The position numbers were made by a program, and so were the translations under genes. Below the pieces are notes generated by a model that ran no database searches, was not told the origin of the DNA, and saw only the letters and a program-made list of their open reading frames with translations. Positions 23,768-32,327 of a stretch of 64,000 bases of DNA are shown piece by piece. Origin of the DNA: Streptomyces sp. YS415 (GTDB taxonomy: Bacteria > Actinomycetota > Actinomycetes > Streptomycetales > Streptomycetaceae); the NCBI RefSeq assembly GCF_023544665.1, contig NZ_JAMJFL010000029.1:1-64000 (forward strand), given 5' to 3'. Position 1 is the first letter of the stretch; each line of letters opens with the position of its first letter.

Positions 23768-26086
23768 ATGACCACGATACGTACCCGAAGACGCTTACGG
23801 TCGTCGACCAGTCACCGGCCGCGCCTCACGGCGCTCTCGGCGGTCCTTGCGAGTCTCGCCGTGGCGTTGGGTGCGGCGCCCGGACCTGCGCGGGCCGACA
23901 CTGCGTTCACCGCGAGGGTTGACTTCGGTACAGCGGCCACCGTGCCGGTCACTGGCCACCTGCTCGACTACGGGCAGGCGTACGGCGCCCGCACCGGCCC
24001 GCACCAGGGCACCGGCCTCACCTACGGCTGGACGCGGACCGACGCCGCCACACCGCTCAGCCTCATCGGCAACGGCCGTGACCGGGGATCAGCCGAGCCC
24101 GACCGGCTGCGGGCCACCCTCATGCACATGCAACTGCCCGCTGGATCCGCCGGGGTGACCACCCCCGGCCGGTGGGAGATCGCGGTCCCGGACGGCACGT
24201 ACTCCGTCACCGTCACGGTCGGGGACGCCGCCCACACCAACAGCGTCCACGCCCTCCAGGTCGAGGACCAGAACGCGGTCGACGGCTTCGTTCCGACCAC
24301 CGCCACCCGGTACGCGACCCGCACCGTCACGCCCACCGTGACCGACGGACGGCTCACCGTCAGCCCCGTGACCGGCACCAACACCAAGATCACGCATCTG
24401 GCCATTGTGCCGGTCGCCGACGCTGCCACCCGTCCCGCCGTGCGTGCCGTGACCCCCGCCAACACCGCGACGGGCGCCCCGCCCACCGGCAGTGTCGTCG
24501 CGGACCTCCGCCTCATCGGCGGCGGCGTCGACGCCGCCACGCTCACCGCCTCCACCGTCACGCTCACCGAGGCCGCGACCGGCACGCCCGTCGCCGCCCG
24601 CGTCGTCACCAGCGGCGGCGGGGACGTCGTCAACCTGTCACCCACCGCCGGGCTGAAGCCGCACACCCGCTACCGGTTCGCCGTCACCGGCGGCGTCAAG
24701 GACCTGGACGGCCGAAGCTTCCTCCCCTGGCAGTCGGTGTTCACCACCGGAGCGGAAACGGGCGGCGGCACCATCGCGTTCGACAAAGTCACCGGCGTGG
24801 CCTCCGGCCGGAGCTTCACCTCCGTGGTGAAGGGACCGGACGGCAGGCTGTACGCGGCCACCCTCGACGGCTACATCATGCGGTACGCCATCGCCGGCGA
24901 CGGCACCCTCACCGACGGCCGGGCGATCACCAGCGTCCGGGACGACGCCGCCGCGCGGGGCCTGCCGGGCGCGCCGGCCCGCACCGTCATCGGCATGGCC
25001 TTCGACCCGGCCTCGACGGCGAGCGCCCCCGTGCTGTGGATCTCCTCCAACACCATGTATCCGGGCGGCACCCCCGCCGAGCCGGACTGGTCCAGCGCTG
25101 TCGGCCGCCTCAGCGGCCCTGACCTGTCCGTGTACACCGAGGTCGTCAGCCGCCTGCCGCGGTCGGTGAAGGACCACGAGACCAACTCCCTCGCGTTCGG
25201 CCCGGACGGCGCCCTCTACGTGAGCCAGGGCGCCAACAACGCCATGGGCGCCCCCGACCCGGTCTGGGCCAACCGGCCCGAACGCCTGCTCAGCGCCGCC
25301 ATCCTGCGCCTCGACCCGGCGAAGCTCCCCGCCGCGCTGCCGCTCGACGTGCGAACCGAGAGCCCCGGCACCTACAACCCCTACGCCCCCGGCGCCCCGC
25401 TGACGCTGTACGCCACCGGCGTGCGCAACGCCTTCGACCTCGTGTGGCACAGCAACGGGCACCTGTACACCCCGACCAACGGCTCGGCCGCCGGGGGCAA
25501 CACCCCCGCCACGCCGTCGCCGCTGCCCGGCTCCTGCGCGCGCCGGATCGACGCGGCCGCGCACGGCACGTACACCGGACCGCCCGTCCCGGCGATCACC
25601 TCGAACCGCGCCGCCGAGACGGACTACGTCTTCGACGTCAAGCGGGGCCGCTACTACGGCCATCCGAACCCGGCCCGCTGCGAGTGGGTGCTGGCGGGTG
25701 GCAACCCGACGTTCGGCACCGACCCGTTCGAGACCGCCGACTACCCGGTGGGCACCCTCCCCGACCGCAACCTCGACCTCGCGGGCATGTACGACGCGGG
25801 CCTGCACGCCTCCGCGAACGGCGTCGTCGAGTACCGGGGCGGCGCCTTCGGGGGTGCGCTGCGTGGCAGTCTCCTCGTGGTCCGCTACAGCAGCGGCCAG
25901 GACATCGAGGTCTTCGGCGCCGACGCGCAGGGCAGGCTCTCCGCGCCGACGCGGGGCATCACCGGGTTCACCGGCTTCCAGCAGCCGCTGGATGTCACCG
26001 AGGACACCGCCACCGGCAACCTGTACGTGACGGAGCTCGGCGCCTCCCGGATCACCCTGCTGAGGCCGCGCGCGAGCATGGGCTGA
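23768..26086 (+). CDS. secreted multidomain protein with sorbosone-dehydrogenase-like beta-propeller
   Basis: A 772-aa exported protein. A twin-arginine-like basic N-terminus and hydrophobic stretch end in ARA-D near residue 43. A malectin/carbohydrate-binding-like domain (about 45-225, LDYGQAYG, PDGTYSVTVTVGD) comes first, then an Ig-like domain with RPAVRAVTPANTATGAPPTG and KPHTRYRFAVTGGVKDLDG (about 230-335). A propeller related to glucose/sorbosone dehydrogenases (about 345-765, YATGVRNAFDLVW, DVTEDTATGNLYVTELG) completes it. It probably binds and oxidises or senses sugars outside the cell. The ATG at 23768 follows GGGGGAGATC; an in-frame start at 23618 would precede the signal peptide and run through the leader hairpin. 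Confidence 0.82.
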   Translation: MTTIRTRRRLRSSTSHRPRLTALSAVLASLAVALGAAPGPARADTAFTARVDFGTAATVPVTGHLLDYGQAYGARTGPHQGTGLTYGWTRTDAATPLSLIGNGRDRGSAEPDRLRATLMHMQLPAGSAGVTTPGRWEIAVPDGTYSVTVTVGDAAHTNSVHALQVEDQNAVDGFVPTTATRYATRTVTPTVTDGRLTVSPVTGTNTKITHLAIVPVADAATRPAVRAVTPANTATGAPPTGSVVADLRLIGGGVDAATLTASTVTLTEAATGTPVAARVVTSGGGDVVNLSPTAGLKPHTRYRFAVTGGVKDLDGRSFLPWQSVFTTGAETGGGTIAFDKVTGVASGRSFTSVVKGPDGRLYAATLDGYIMRYAIAGDGTLTDGRAITSVRDDAAARGLPGAPARTVIGMAFDPASTASAPVLWISSNTMYPGGTPAEPDWSSAVGRLSGPDLSVYTEVVSRLPRSVKDHETNSLAFGPDGALYVSQGANNAMGAPDPVWANRPERLLSAAILRLDPAKLPAALPLDVRTESPGTYNPYAPGAPLTLYATGVRNAFDLVWHSNGHLYTPTNGSAAGGNTPATPSPLPGSCARRIDAAAHGTYTGPPVPAITSNRAAETDYVFDVKRGRYYGHPNPARCEWVLAGGNPTFGTDPFETADYPVGTLPDRNLDLAGMYDAGLHASANGVVEYRGGAFGGALRGSLLVVRYSSGQDIEVFGADAQGRLSAPTRGITGFTGFQQPLDVTEDTATGNLYVTELGASRITLLRPRASMG

Positions 26087-26092
26087 CGCGAA

Positions 26093-26130
26093 GGGTGCGG
26101 TCCCCGGCCTTCGCGCCGGGGGCCGCGCCC
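26093..26130 (+). terminator. hairpin terminator of the propeller gene
   Basis: GGGTGCGGTCCCCGGC (26093-26108) pairs with GCCGGGGGCCGCGCCC (26115-26130) through 16 positions, with one or two wobble pairs and a six-base loop. It begins seven bases after the stop codon. Confidence 0.8.
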
Positions 26131-26802
26131 TTTGAACGGCTGGCAGCTGGCCGAGTTCGCCGGCCACCGCGAGCGCGGTCTCCGTCACGGTCAGCCCGTG
26201 GCCGGCCCGCAGCCGCACCACGTCCGGGTCGGACGCCGTCCTCGGCGGCCGCTCCCCGGTAGCTCCGGCCACTGGCAGGCGACCTGGACGCCGTACTGGG
26301 TGGGGAACCACACCCGGGTCCGTCAGGGCGAGCCGGCCGAGCAGGCCCTGACTGCGCGGTTTGGCCAGCCGACGCCTCGTCTGCTCGATCCGCACCCCCG
26401 GCGCGATCACCAGGCGCATCTGTTCCGTGGTGGCCATCCGCTACTGCACCAACACCGCCAAAGCCAGCCGGTCCCCGCCACCCGCGTCCACATCGCTCAC
26501 CACGGATCCTCCCGCTTCGCAACGGTGCGGCATCGACTCATTCGGTCTCGCGCGTACGACGAAGCGCAACAGCCGTCCCCGACCGGGACTGCGACCACGA
26601 ACGCCCAACCACGGCCACAGTGCGACAACACCTCCCCGACCAGGCCGACAACCCTGCCGACAGCCGCTCCGCATGTGCGCTGTCCCGCCGCGGAACCTAC
26701 GGAATGTTCAGCCCCGTCGCCCGAGAACCCCGGAACCACCCCCGCCGGACGATCACCTGCTAGTGATCACGCCCGTAGCCTGCGCGAGCACACCATCCCA
26801 GC
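26131..26802. other. 672-bp stretch without a recognisable gene
   Basis: Several overlapping frames are open on both strands, as expected at this GC content, but none shows a family motif, a credible ribosome site or normal codon use across its length. A minus-strand frame starting near 26437 (MATTEQMRLVIAPGV) has some protein character for 40 codons and may be a decayed gene. It lies in the accessory, IS-scarred part of the window. Confidence 0.5.
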
Positions 26803-27477
26803 TCAAGGAGCGAACAGCTTCCAGTGCCCCTCGGAGACGACTTCGACGCTGCCGTCGGTCACCTTGATCGCGGTCTCGTCGTCGATCGCGTACCCCGGGT
26901 GCGGGATCCCGGCGGCCCAGTTCTGCGCGTTGGCCATGGAGTTGTCCGGGAGATTCTCGTGGTCCAGGTGCGGGAAGATCGAGAAGTCGACCATGCCTAG
27001 CGCACCGTCGCCACCGGTGGGCGGCTTCCAGACTTGGGACTCGCTGAAGTCCTTCCCGACGCTGGGGGCCATCACCATGCTCCCAGCGCTCGCTCCCACG
27101 TAGATCGTCTCGGACAGCGACGGCAGCAGGTCGGCCAGCCCGGACTGCCGCATCCAGTGACACAGATACAGGGCATCGCCGCCACCTGCCAGGAGGACAT
27201 CGGCCTCTCGGACCGAGGGGAGCCACAGTTCCTCGCCGAGGCTGGGCAGCGCGGTGAGCTCCAGCACCCCCAGCGACTTCCAGCCCACCTCGCACAGGGA
27301 GATGACAGATCGTCCACTGATGAACCGCCATGCCGAACCAGCACCGCCGGGCATGGCATACGCCGCGGTGGGGATGCACAGGGCGTTGGCCTGGTCAACC
27401 GGTTTGCCCAGCAAGTCGACCAGGGCGTCGTGGATGCTCGCGTTCTTGATGCCGGCGGATGTGAGAAGAAGCCGCAC
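26803..27477 (-). CDS. peptidase E / S51-type class I glutamine amidotransferase-like protein
   Basis: A 224-aa protein of the peptidase E (aspartyl dipeptidase, S51) family. The nucleophile serine is S130 in VGASAGSM, preceded by LLAGGGDALYL, and the C-terminal DHENLPDN and GYAIDDETAI segments fit the family. It should hydrolyse N-terminal Asp dipeptides or a similar substrate in the cytoplasm. The start is a GTG with AGGGAGG four bases before it. The gene looks intact and monocistronic amid decayed DNA. Confidence 0.86.
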   Translation of the reverse strand: MRLLLTSAGIKNASIHDALVDLLGKPVDQANALCIPTAAYAMPGGAGSAWRFISGRSVISLCEVGWKSLGVLELTALPSLGEELWLPSVREADVLLAGGGDALYLCHWMRQSGLADLLPSLSETIYVGASAGSMVMAPSVGKDFSESQVWKPPTGGDGALGMVDFSIFPHLDHENLPDNSMANAQNWAAGIPHPGYAIDDETAIKVTDGSVEVVSEGHWKLFAP

Positions 27478-27546
27478 GGAACCTCCCTATCCGAATGCGA
27501 TGAAGCGGTGTGGCATACAGACTTGGGACCACCTCGAAACTCATCG

Positions 27547-27765
27547 CTACCGAAAGGGCGCTTGGTGCTCGGCCGCCAGAAGGGAGCGCACGCATTCGTC
27601 CCGACGTCGGCGTTGGGCCAGGGCGTGTGCTATGTCGGTGTAGTAGCGCGCCCGGCGTTCCACGCTGGGCAGGTTTTGCTGTGGCAGTGCACGGGCGGCG
27701 GCCAGGGCGGCGGAGGGGTCGCCGGTGGAGAACTCGGCGGAGATGCGATGGACGGGAAGACAACC
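27547..27765 (-). pseudogene. XRE/TPR regulator fragment (copy 2)
   Basis: About 70 codons matching the fragment at 14246-14690: HRISAEFSTGDPSAAL, ARYYTDIAHALAQRR, VRSLLAAEHQAP. Both ends are cut off, the C-terminal end earlier than in copy 1 and the N-terminal end just after the shared 197 bases. It has no start codon context of its own. Confidence 0.7.
27556..27752. repeat. dispersed repeat copy 2 (XRE/TPR fragment)
   Basis: Ungapped partner of 14360-14556, same length and orientation, with about 16 mismatches by hand count. The two copies are 13 kb apart and flanked by different sequences. Confidence 0.85.
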
Positions 27766-28226
27766 CGGCTGGGCGAGCTCTCCACGCCACCCTGTTGGCA
27801 CTTGTGGAAGCCGGCTTGCTGGAAGTCGCGCGAAGATGACGAGGAGTGTCGGTGGGCGTCCACCACGTTCTCAACGTGTTCGACGACTGAACTGAGGCCG
27901 CCAAACTGGTGGTAGCCAATGACGCGGGCCACGATGCTCGGCCGCTGGGGTGTGGGCACACCGGTACATGCACCCATCGAGTCAGGGGCGGGTGCCGCCC
28001 GAACTCGTGAGCATCGACTTGGCCGCCGTCAGAGCGCCTTTCGGGCTTGTCGACAAACGATTCCCGTTCTCGGGCTCTGGCCCAAATCATGTCGAGCGTT
28101 TGCTCTCCGTCGCAGTATTGCCTCGGACAGGCACTCAGTCGGTGGAGATCACCGGTTTCGGACGGTCCACCTGGTGAGCGGTGGTCGACGAGGCGCAGTC
28201 GGAAGCGGCCAGTAGCCTCAGGCACC
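27766..28226. other. 461-bp stretch without a supported gene
   Basis: A short plus-strand piece ending near 27839 reads GRALHATLLALVEAGLLEVARR, helix-like and possibly the end of a lost regulator gene. A second weak frame (27950-28177) has no ribosome site. I see nothing else of substance here. Confidence 0.4.
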
Positions 28227-28697
28227 ATGGGCATTCAGATCGATGTAGTGGTGGGTTACCCGATCAACGATGAGGTGGAGAGGGTGCTCGGGTTGACTGA
28301 GGCGGTCGGCGAGCCCGTCACTGTCACGTTCATGTGGGAGGGGCGTGAAGAGGCGGAACGCGCGGTGTTGGTGCCCGCGGCCACGTTAGCGCTCTGGGAA
28401 CATTGGGCGCCCACCGCCTACGCAACGAGTGACGCTGGGGACGAGAACCGGCCTGTGGTGGAGGAGCCGGAACTGGCCCACCCAGCGGAATTCGGCGCGT
28501 TCACGCTCTTTCGTCGTCGGGTGGGAGGGCGCACGGCGGTTGCGCGCAAAGGCGTGGTGGTCGCCGAGCTTCTGGACCCCGACGAGGCGCACTGGCTCCA
28601 GGAGCAGGCCCGCAATGTCCGCCAAGGTTTCATGGATCCGAAGCAGAAGGCGGCGTTCGAGGAGTTCCTTGCCCGGCAGGCATCCCTCGATGAGTAG
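28227..28697 (+). CDS. hypothetical protein
   Basis: A 156-aa acidic protein starting MGIQIDVVVGYPIND. The middle is moderately hydrophobic (ERAVLVPAATLALWEHWAP), and the C-terminal half is charged and helical (PDEAHWLQEQARNVRQGF, DPKQKAAFEEFLARQ). No signal peptide, membrane helix or known motif is seen. Codon use is normal for the genome, which argues that it is real. The start is chosen because the frame loses protein character upstream. The family is not recognised. Confidence 0.65.
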   Translation: MGIQIDVVVGYPINDEVERVLGLTEAVGEPVTVTFMWEGREEAERAVLVPAATLALWEHWAPTAYATSDAGDENRPVVEEPELAHPAEFGAFTLFRRRVGGRTAVARKGVVVAELLDPDEAHWLQEQARNVRQGFMDPKQKAAFEEFLARQASLDE

Positions 28698-28744
28698 TGG
28701 CGCGCCGATTCATGCTTCGTGGCTTTGTGATTGATCTTGGGGCT

Positions 28745-28988
28745 CCGGTCGGCGCACCCGTAACGACACCACGACGAACTTGCCGACTGCTGGCAGATCA
28801 CGAGGGAACCGCAGGTAAGGGCCGTGTATTCGGTCCGACCGGCACCCGCATCCCGAGCATGCTGCCCGGCCGGCGGTCGTGCGAGCCTCGACCCGGACGA
28901 CCGTGTCGGACACCTCGACGGATTCCGCGAACACGCCCTCCATCGAGGAGAACAGCAACTCATCCAGCTGCGACCGTACTTGGTTCAC
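28745..28988 (-). pseudogene. ISL3-family transposase N-terminal remnant
   Basis: From a GTG at 28988 the frame shows FSSMEGVFAESVEV, RVEARTTAGRAACSGCG and SDRIHGPYLRFPRDLP, the zinc-binding N-terminus of ISL3 transposases. Similarity ends after about 80 codons (RVRRPE) near 28745. No DDE domain follows, so this is a relic. Confidence 0.75.
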
Positions 28989-29031
28989 GGCATAGCACTG
29001 TCTTGTGGCTGGATGTGAGGGTCACCTCGTG

Positions 29032-29273
29032 CTACACCCGCATCACCAAGTAGGTAACCGCCGCGGCGGCAACGCGCCCATGGCTGTCATCGAGCTGGTC
29101 GAGGCGCTGACGGTCGCGCAGCAGGCGACGGGTGAGGCCGAGGCCGCCACCAAGCGTGCCCCCAAGGGCGCCGAGGCTGCTCCGGCTGCCGAGGATGCCA
29201 AGGTCGACACGACCAAAGCCACCGAAGTGGAGGACACCGCCAAGACTCCGGTGAGGAGTCCAAGGACGCCTGA
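29032..29273 (+). pseudogene. rplQ: frameshifted 3' fragment of ribosomal protein L17 gene
   Basis: The sequence reads YTRITK in one frame. After a one-base loss at about 29051 it continues GNRRGGNAPMAVIELVEALT, QQATGEAEAATKRAPKG in another. These are the conserved end of L17 and its Streptomyces-type Ala/Glu-rich tail. A second shift near the end (about 29245) would restore SGEESKDA and the TGA at 29271. The first two thirds of the gene are missing, so this is an extra, non-functional copy; the essential intact gene must lie elsewhere. Confidence 0.8.
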
Positions 29274-29288
29274 CGCTTCCGCGTCGCG

Positions 29289-29319
29289 ACGGGCCCGCCC
29301 CGTCGGGGGGAGGGCCCGT
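29289..29319 (+). terminator. hairpin terminator after the rplQ fragment
   Basis: ACGGGCCC (29289-29296) pairs with GGGCCCGT (29312-29319), and additional C/G pairing inside lengthens the stem. It lies 16 bases after the restored rplQ stop, so it probably came along with the fragment. Confidence 0.7.
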
Positions 29320-29476
29320 TCGCGTTGTCGGGCGTCGGTGTCGGCGCTGTCGCGCGGTGGTGTTGGCGGCGTTCGCGTTGTTGGCGGAAAGGCAGGGCAA
29401 CCTCACAGCGGGCTCGTAGGTCATGCATACGGCGTCACCGATCCGGGGCGCTGGATGTTCGACTCACGGGGGTTCC

Positions 29477-30904
29477 ATGACGTCTCTCGCCGCGGTGCGG
29501 CAGACCATCTCAGTGTTCGCGCTGGCCGCGCTGGCCGGCACGGCGCTCGCTGTTCCGGCCAGCGCCAGTGCCCAGGAGGAACCGCTGCCGGTCTCCGTGA
29601 CCGGCCCCGACAGCGTGAACCTTTCGCTGCAACCGGAGTCCGGTGAGCCGGGCGAGCCGGGTGAGCCACAGGTCGAGCTCGGACTCCGGGCCCCCGGTGA
29701 GCCGGTGCCGGACGAGAACGGAGCCATCTATCCGATCCACCAGGGCGACTACACGGTCACGGTGGACGCGAGCTCCCTGGCCGGTGTCGCCGCCGTCGAC
29801 TTCTCCCGCCTGGGCGGGTGGCAGGGCTGCTCCGTCGACGGGCTGGTCGCAACCTGCAGCGACTACGAGATCTACGCCGGCCAGGACTACAACGACCTGG
29901 GCGGCATCAGACTCGACGTGACCGACGAGAGCGCCGCGGGCGACTTCGGCACCATCGAGGTCACGGCCGCGGGCGAGGGCCTGGCCTTCACCGGGCACAC
30001 GGTGGACGTGCTGGTCGGCGGCCCCGAGCTGCAGATGAAGCAGCTGACCGAGCCCGCGGGCTTCCGGGCCGGCGACACCTTCCAGGCGCCGCTGGGCTTC
30101 CGCAACCTGGGCGCCCTCGGTGGCAAGGGCGTCGTGCTGCAGATCTCCGGCAGCCGGGGCCTCTCCTTCCCCAGCACCTACGGCAACTGCTGGTACGACC
30201 CGCGTGACCCCGACAAGCTGCTCGATCGCTCCACGGCCCTCTGTGTCTTCGACACCGAGTTCGCCGGCGGCGCGGCCTACGGGCTGAACGCCCCGTTCCC
30301 GATCGGGACGGCCGGCTTCGCGCTCTACGACTCGATGTACTACACCTTCAGCGCGGTGCCCGCCGACCAGGTGGCCGACCTGCTGGCCGAGGGCGACTAC
30401 CAGGCCGGTGCCGGGCCCGACCTGGAACTGGTGCGGCTGCCGGACGCCGACCCCGCGGGCTACACCCAGCACGCGGAGACGGACTTCCCGACGACGAACA
30501 CCTTCGACCTCGATCTGACGGGTGAGCGGCTGCGGGCCCGCAAGGGCGAGACGGTGTCGGTCGACGTCGGCTTCGCCAACCACGGCCCCGCCTGGCTCGC
30601 CGTGCTGCGCTCCGGCGGCGAGCCGATCTCCTTCTGGGTCGACCTTCCCCCGGGGACCACGGCCACCACGGTCCCCGAGGGCTGCCAGGCCGCCGGCTGG
30701 GAGGGCGCCGAGGGCGACTACCTCTGCTTCGTTGACACCCCGATCCTGGAGGACGCCTCCCACACGTTCACCTTCGGCCTCCGCGTCGACGAGGTGATCA
30801 GGAACGCCACCGGCCGGGCGTTCTTCGCGTACACGATGCCCAACGAGGGCAATCCGGCGAACGACTCCGGCGCCATCGTGCTGAACCCGAGGGGCCGGCT
30901 CTGA
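29477..30904 (+). CDS. secreted protein with Ig/DUF11-like domains
   Basis: A 475-aa exported protein. The signal peptide runs to about residue 32 (FALAALAGTALAVPASASA-QEE). A short linker with GEPGEPGEP repeats is followed by two or more beta-sandwich-like domains: YTVTVDASSLAGVAAVDF, then FQAPLGFRNLGALGGKGV, then VSVDVGFANHGPAWLAVL. The last two resemble the DUF11/CARDB type found in surface proteins. It has several conserved-looking Cys but no sortase or anchor motif at the end, so it is probably released. The ATG has GGGGGTTCC upstream and the in-frame start at 29423 is rejected. A strong terminator follows. Confidence 0.78.
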   Translation: MTSLAAVRQTISVFALAALAGTALAVPASASAQEEPLPVSVTGPDSVNLSLQPESGEPGEPGEPQVELGLRAPGEPVPDENGAIYPIHQGDYTVTVDASSLAGVAAVDFSRLGGWQGCSVDGLVATCSDYEIYAGQDYNDLGGIRLDVTDESAAGDFGTIEVTAAGEGLAFTGHTVDVLVGGPELQMKQLTEPAGFRAGDTFQAPLGFRNLGALGGKGVVLQISGSRGLSFPSTYGNCWYDPRDPDKLLDRSTALCVFDTEFAGGAAYGLNAPFPIGTAGFALYDSMYYTFSAVPADQVADLLAEGDYQAGAGPDLELVRLPDADPAGYTQHAETDFPTTNTFDLDLTGERLRARKGETVSVDVGFANHGPAWLAVLRSGGEPISFWVDLPPGTTATTVPEGCQAAGWEGAEGDYLCFVDTPILEDASHTFTFGLRVDEVIRNATGRAFFAYTMPNEGNPANDSGAIVLNPRGRL

Positions 30905-30916
30905 TCGACGGCAGTG

Positions 30917-30942
30917 CGGGCCCGCCCCTCGGGGCGGGCCCG
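30917..30942 (+). terminator. hairpin terminator of the secreted protein gene
   Basis: CGGGCCCGCCCC (30917-30928) and GGGGCGGGCCCG (30931-30942) form a perfect GC stem 12 bases after the stop codon. Confidence 0.85.
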
Positions 30943-31027
30943 TTCCGCGTTCCGGCCGCGGCCTGCGAGCGCAGGCCGCAGCGGGCGTGGGACGGGGGCG
31001 CTTCGGCGGTATTCAGCGAGTCCGGTG

Positions 31028-31135
31028 GTGTTCGGCGAACGCCACCGAGCGATCCTGAACACCCCCGGCGCGGCCAGGGTGTTCCTTGGCGGAGCGCCAA
31101 CCGCTGCACTTCAGCTGGAACCGGTGAACACCGGT
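31028..31135. promoter_or_regulatory. cluster of GTGTTC/GAACAC elements upstream of the peptide operon
   Basis: Four exact hexamers occur in about 105 bases: GTGTTC (31028-31033), GAACAC (31057-31062), GTGTTC (31079-31084) and GAACAC (31126-31131). An imperfect GAACGCC lies at 31037. Two of them form inverted repeats, GAACACCC with GGGTGTTC, and another lies in the palindrome ACCGGTG-AA-CACCGGT (31120-31135). An operator array for the operon that starts at 31403 is the simplest reading. Between the array and the peptide gene lies an AT-rich stretch (31303-31365) with TGTATAT and TAGATAATG elements likely to hold the promoter. Confidence 0.45.
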
Positions 31136-31402
31136 GCGCGTGCGCCAGCTCGCGTGCGTACGGCTGCCTGCGGCAGGGAAGGGGCCGCTGTCCGCTCCAG
31201 GTGCGCGCGGGGCCACGTCCAGGTGGAAGCGGCGCGGCAGGGTTCGCTGTTGGGCAGTCGCGGCCCTGCAGGAAGTGCAGTGCGCCGCCTTCGAGTTGGT
31301 TGAATATGGGATGATTTAGATAATGTGCACCTTTTGTGTATATCGACACGGAATGGGAACATCGAAGTAGACCTGCACATCTCTCGCAAAGGAGATGGTG
31401 GT

Positions 31403-31591
31403 ATGTCTGCCACCGAGTTCCAGCTCGAGGACCTCACCCAGGTCCCCGGCATCGACGTCGAAGCGGCTCTCGACCCGGTAGAGGCCGACGGCTACTACCG
31501 CGACAGCCGGCAGTGCGCGGCACTCGCCCTGACGAGTGGGTCGACCAGCCTTCTGCTGTCGCCTCCGACGCCACGTCCGAAGAAGGGCTGA
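31403..31591 (+). CDS. 62-residue peptide, candidate RiPP-like precursor
   Basis: A short peptide with a strong AAAGGAG ribosome site 8-9 bases before its ATG. The N-terminal two thirds are acidic and leader-like (EFQLEDLTQVPGIDVEAAL, then DPVEADGYYRD). The last part is core-like: one cysteine (SRQCAALAL), a Thr/Ser/Gly run (TSGSTSLLL) and a basic Pro-rich end. It is first in an operon with four genes that fit no primary-metabolism role. No modification enzyme of a known RiPP class is seen, so the label is an inference. It could also be a small regulatory protein. Confidence 0.6.
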   Translation: MSATEFQLEDLTQVPGIDVEAALDPVEADGYYRDSRQCAALALTSGSTSLLLSPPTPRPKKG

Positions 31592-31604
31592 CGGGAGAAA
31601 CAGA

Positions 31605-32327
31605 ATGGAGAAGTCAGGCACTTCGACCCGCATCGCGGGCGCGGTGCAGGGCCTCACGTCGGAACTGGTCTCCGCTCTCCGGAGCGGGGACCGCTTTCGT
31701 CTCGCAGGCCTCGCAGGCAATATCGCGGAAGGGGACGCCCCCGAGACGGCCGCGGGCTTGGCCCTTGCCGCCATACGGGTGGTGGGAGCGGACGTCGTCC
31801 TGCCGAGCGCCCTGCGCGAGGCGCCACCTCCCGACTCCGACGATCTCAGGATGTTCAGCAGGGCCGTGCACGCCTACCCGCCACCCGCGGGCGCCTCTGC
31901 CACCTCTTTGTGGAGTCACTGGGCCATGAGGCGGGCGCTCCTGCGGCTGGACGCGTCCCTCGACGGCACGTCGGGCCACGACGCGGAGCCCGAGGCAGCA
32001 TGGCTCGACGATGCCCCCTGGCAGTTCCTGACGCACCAACTCGCGGTGCTCGCCCCGCTCGCACTCCCCGACGAGGACTGCGGGGTGGCCCGCGTCGCGC
32101 GCGGCCGTCCCGTCGACCTCGCCCGGGGCTTCGTACGCGCGGTCCGCCGCCGCGACTGGCTCCAGGCCGCCGGAGCGGGACGCTGGCTGGTCCTCCTCGA
32201 CGGTGTGCCGGACACGCTGGGGCTGGACACCGGCCTCGACTTCGTGGCACAGATGGGCGGCGACGACGCACGCGTGGCGCTGCAGGTCCAGGCCGCGCAG
32301 CTGATGCGGGCCGGAGCGCCGGTGTGA
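31605..32327 (+). CDS. protein of unknown family in the peptide operon
   Basis: A 240-aa, probably all-helical soluble protein (for example RFRLAGLAGNIAEGDAPE, LWSHWAMRRALLRLD, PWQFLTHQLAVLAPLAL). I see no catalytic motif, signal peptide or membrane helix. The ATG at 31605 lies 13 bases after the peptide gene with GGGAGAAACAG before it, which rejects an in-frame start inside the peptide gene. Its end overlaps the first DUF6895-like gene. Operon position suggests a peptide-binding or scaffold role for the two paralogues downstream, which is an inference. Confidence 0.7.
   Translation: MEKSGTSTRIAGAVQGLTSELVSALRSGDRFRLAGLAGNIAEGDAPETAAGLALAAIRVVGADVVLPSALREAPPPDSDDLRMFSRAVHAYPPPAGASATSLWSHWAMRRALLRLDASLDGTSGHDAEPEAAWLDDAPWQFLTHQLAVLAPLALPDEDCGVARVARGRPVDLARGFVRAVRRRDWLQAAGAGRWLVLLDGVPDTLGLDTGLDFVAQMGGDDARVALQVQAAQLMRAGAPV

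Noticed and set aside
24638..26437. 599-codon minus-strand frame opposite the propeller gene
   Set aside because: Glycine/valine/arginine repeats of a shadow. Only its first 40 codons lie outside the real gene and show no family.
26131..26802. Possible plus-strand gene reading through this stretch
   Set aside because: Thr/Pro/Arg-rich composition without ribosome site. It overlaps the 3' end of the peptidase E gene antisense.
30944..31402. CRISPR-like repeat array in the GTGTTC/GAACAC region
   Set aside because: The repeats are 6-8 bases with irregular spacing and both orientations, so an operator cluster fits and CRISPR does not.
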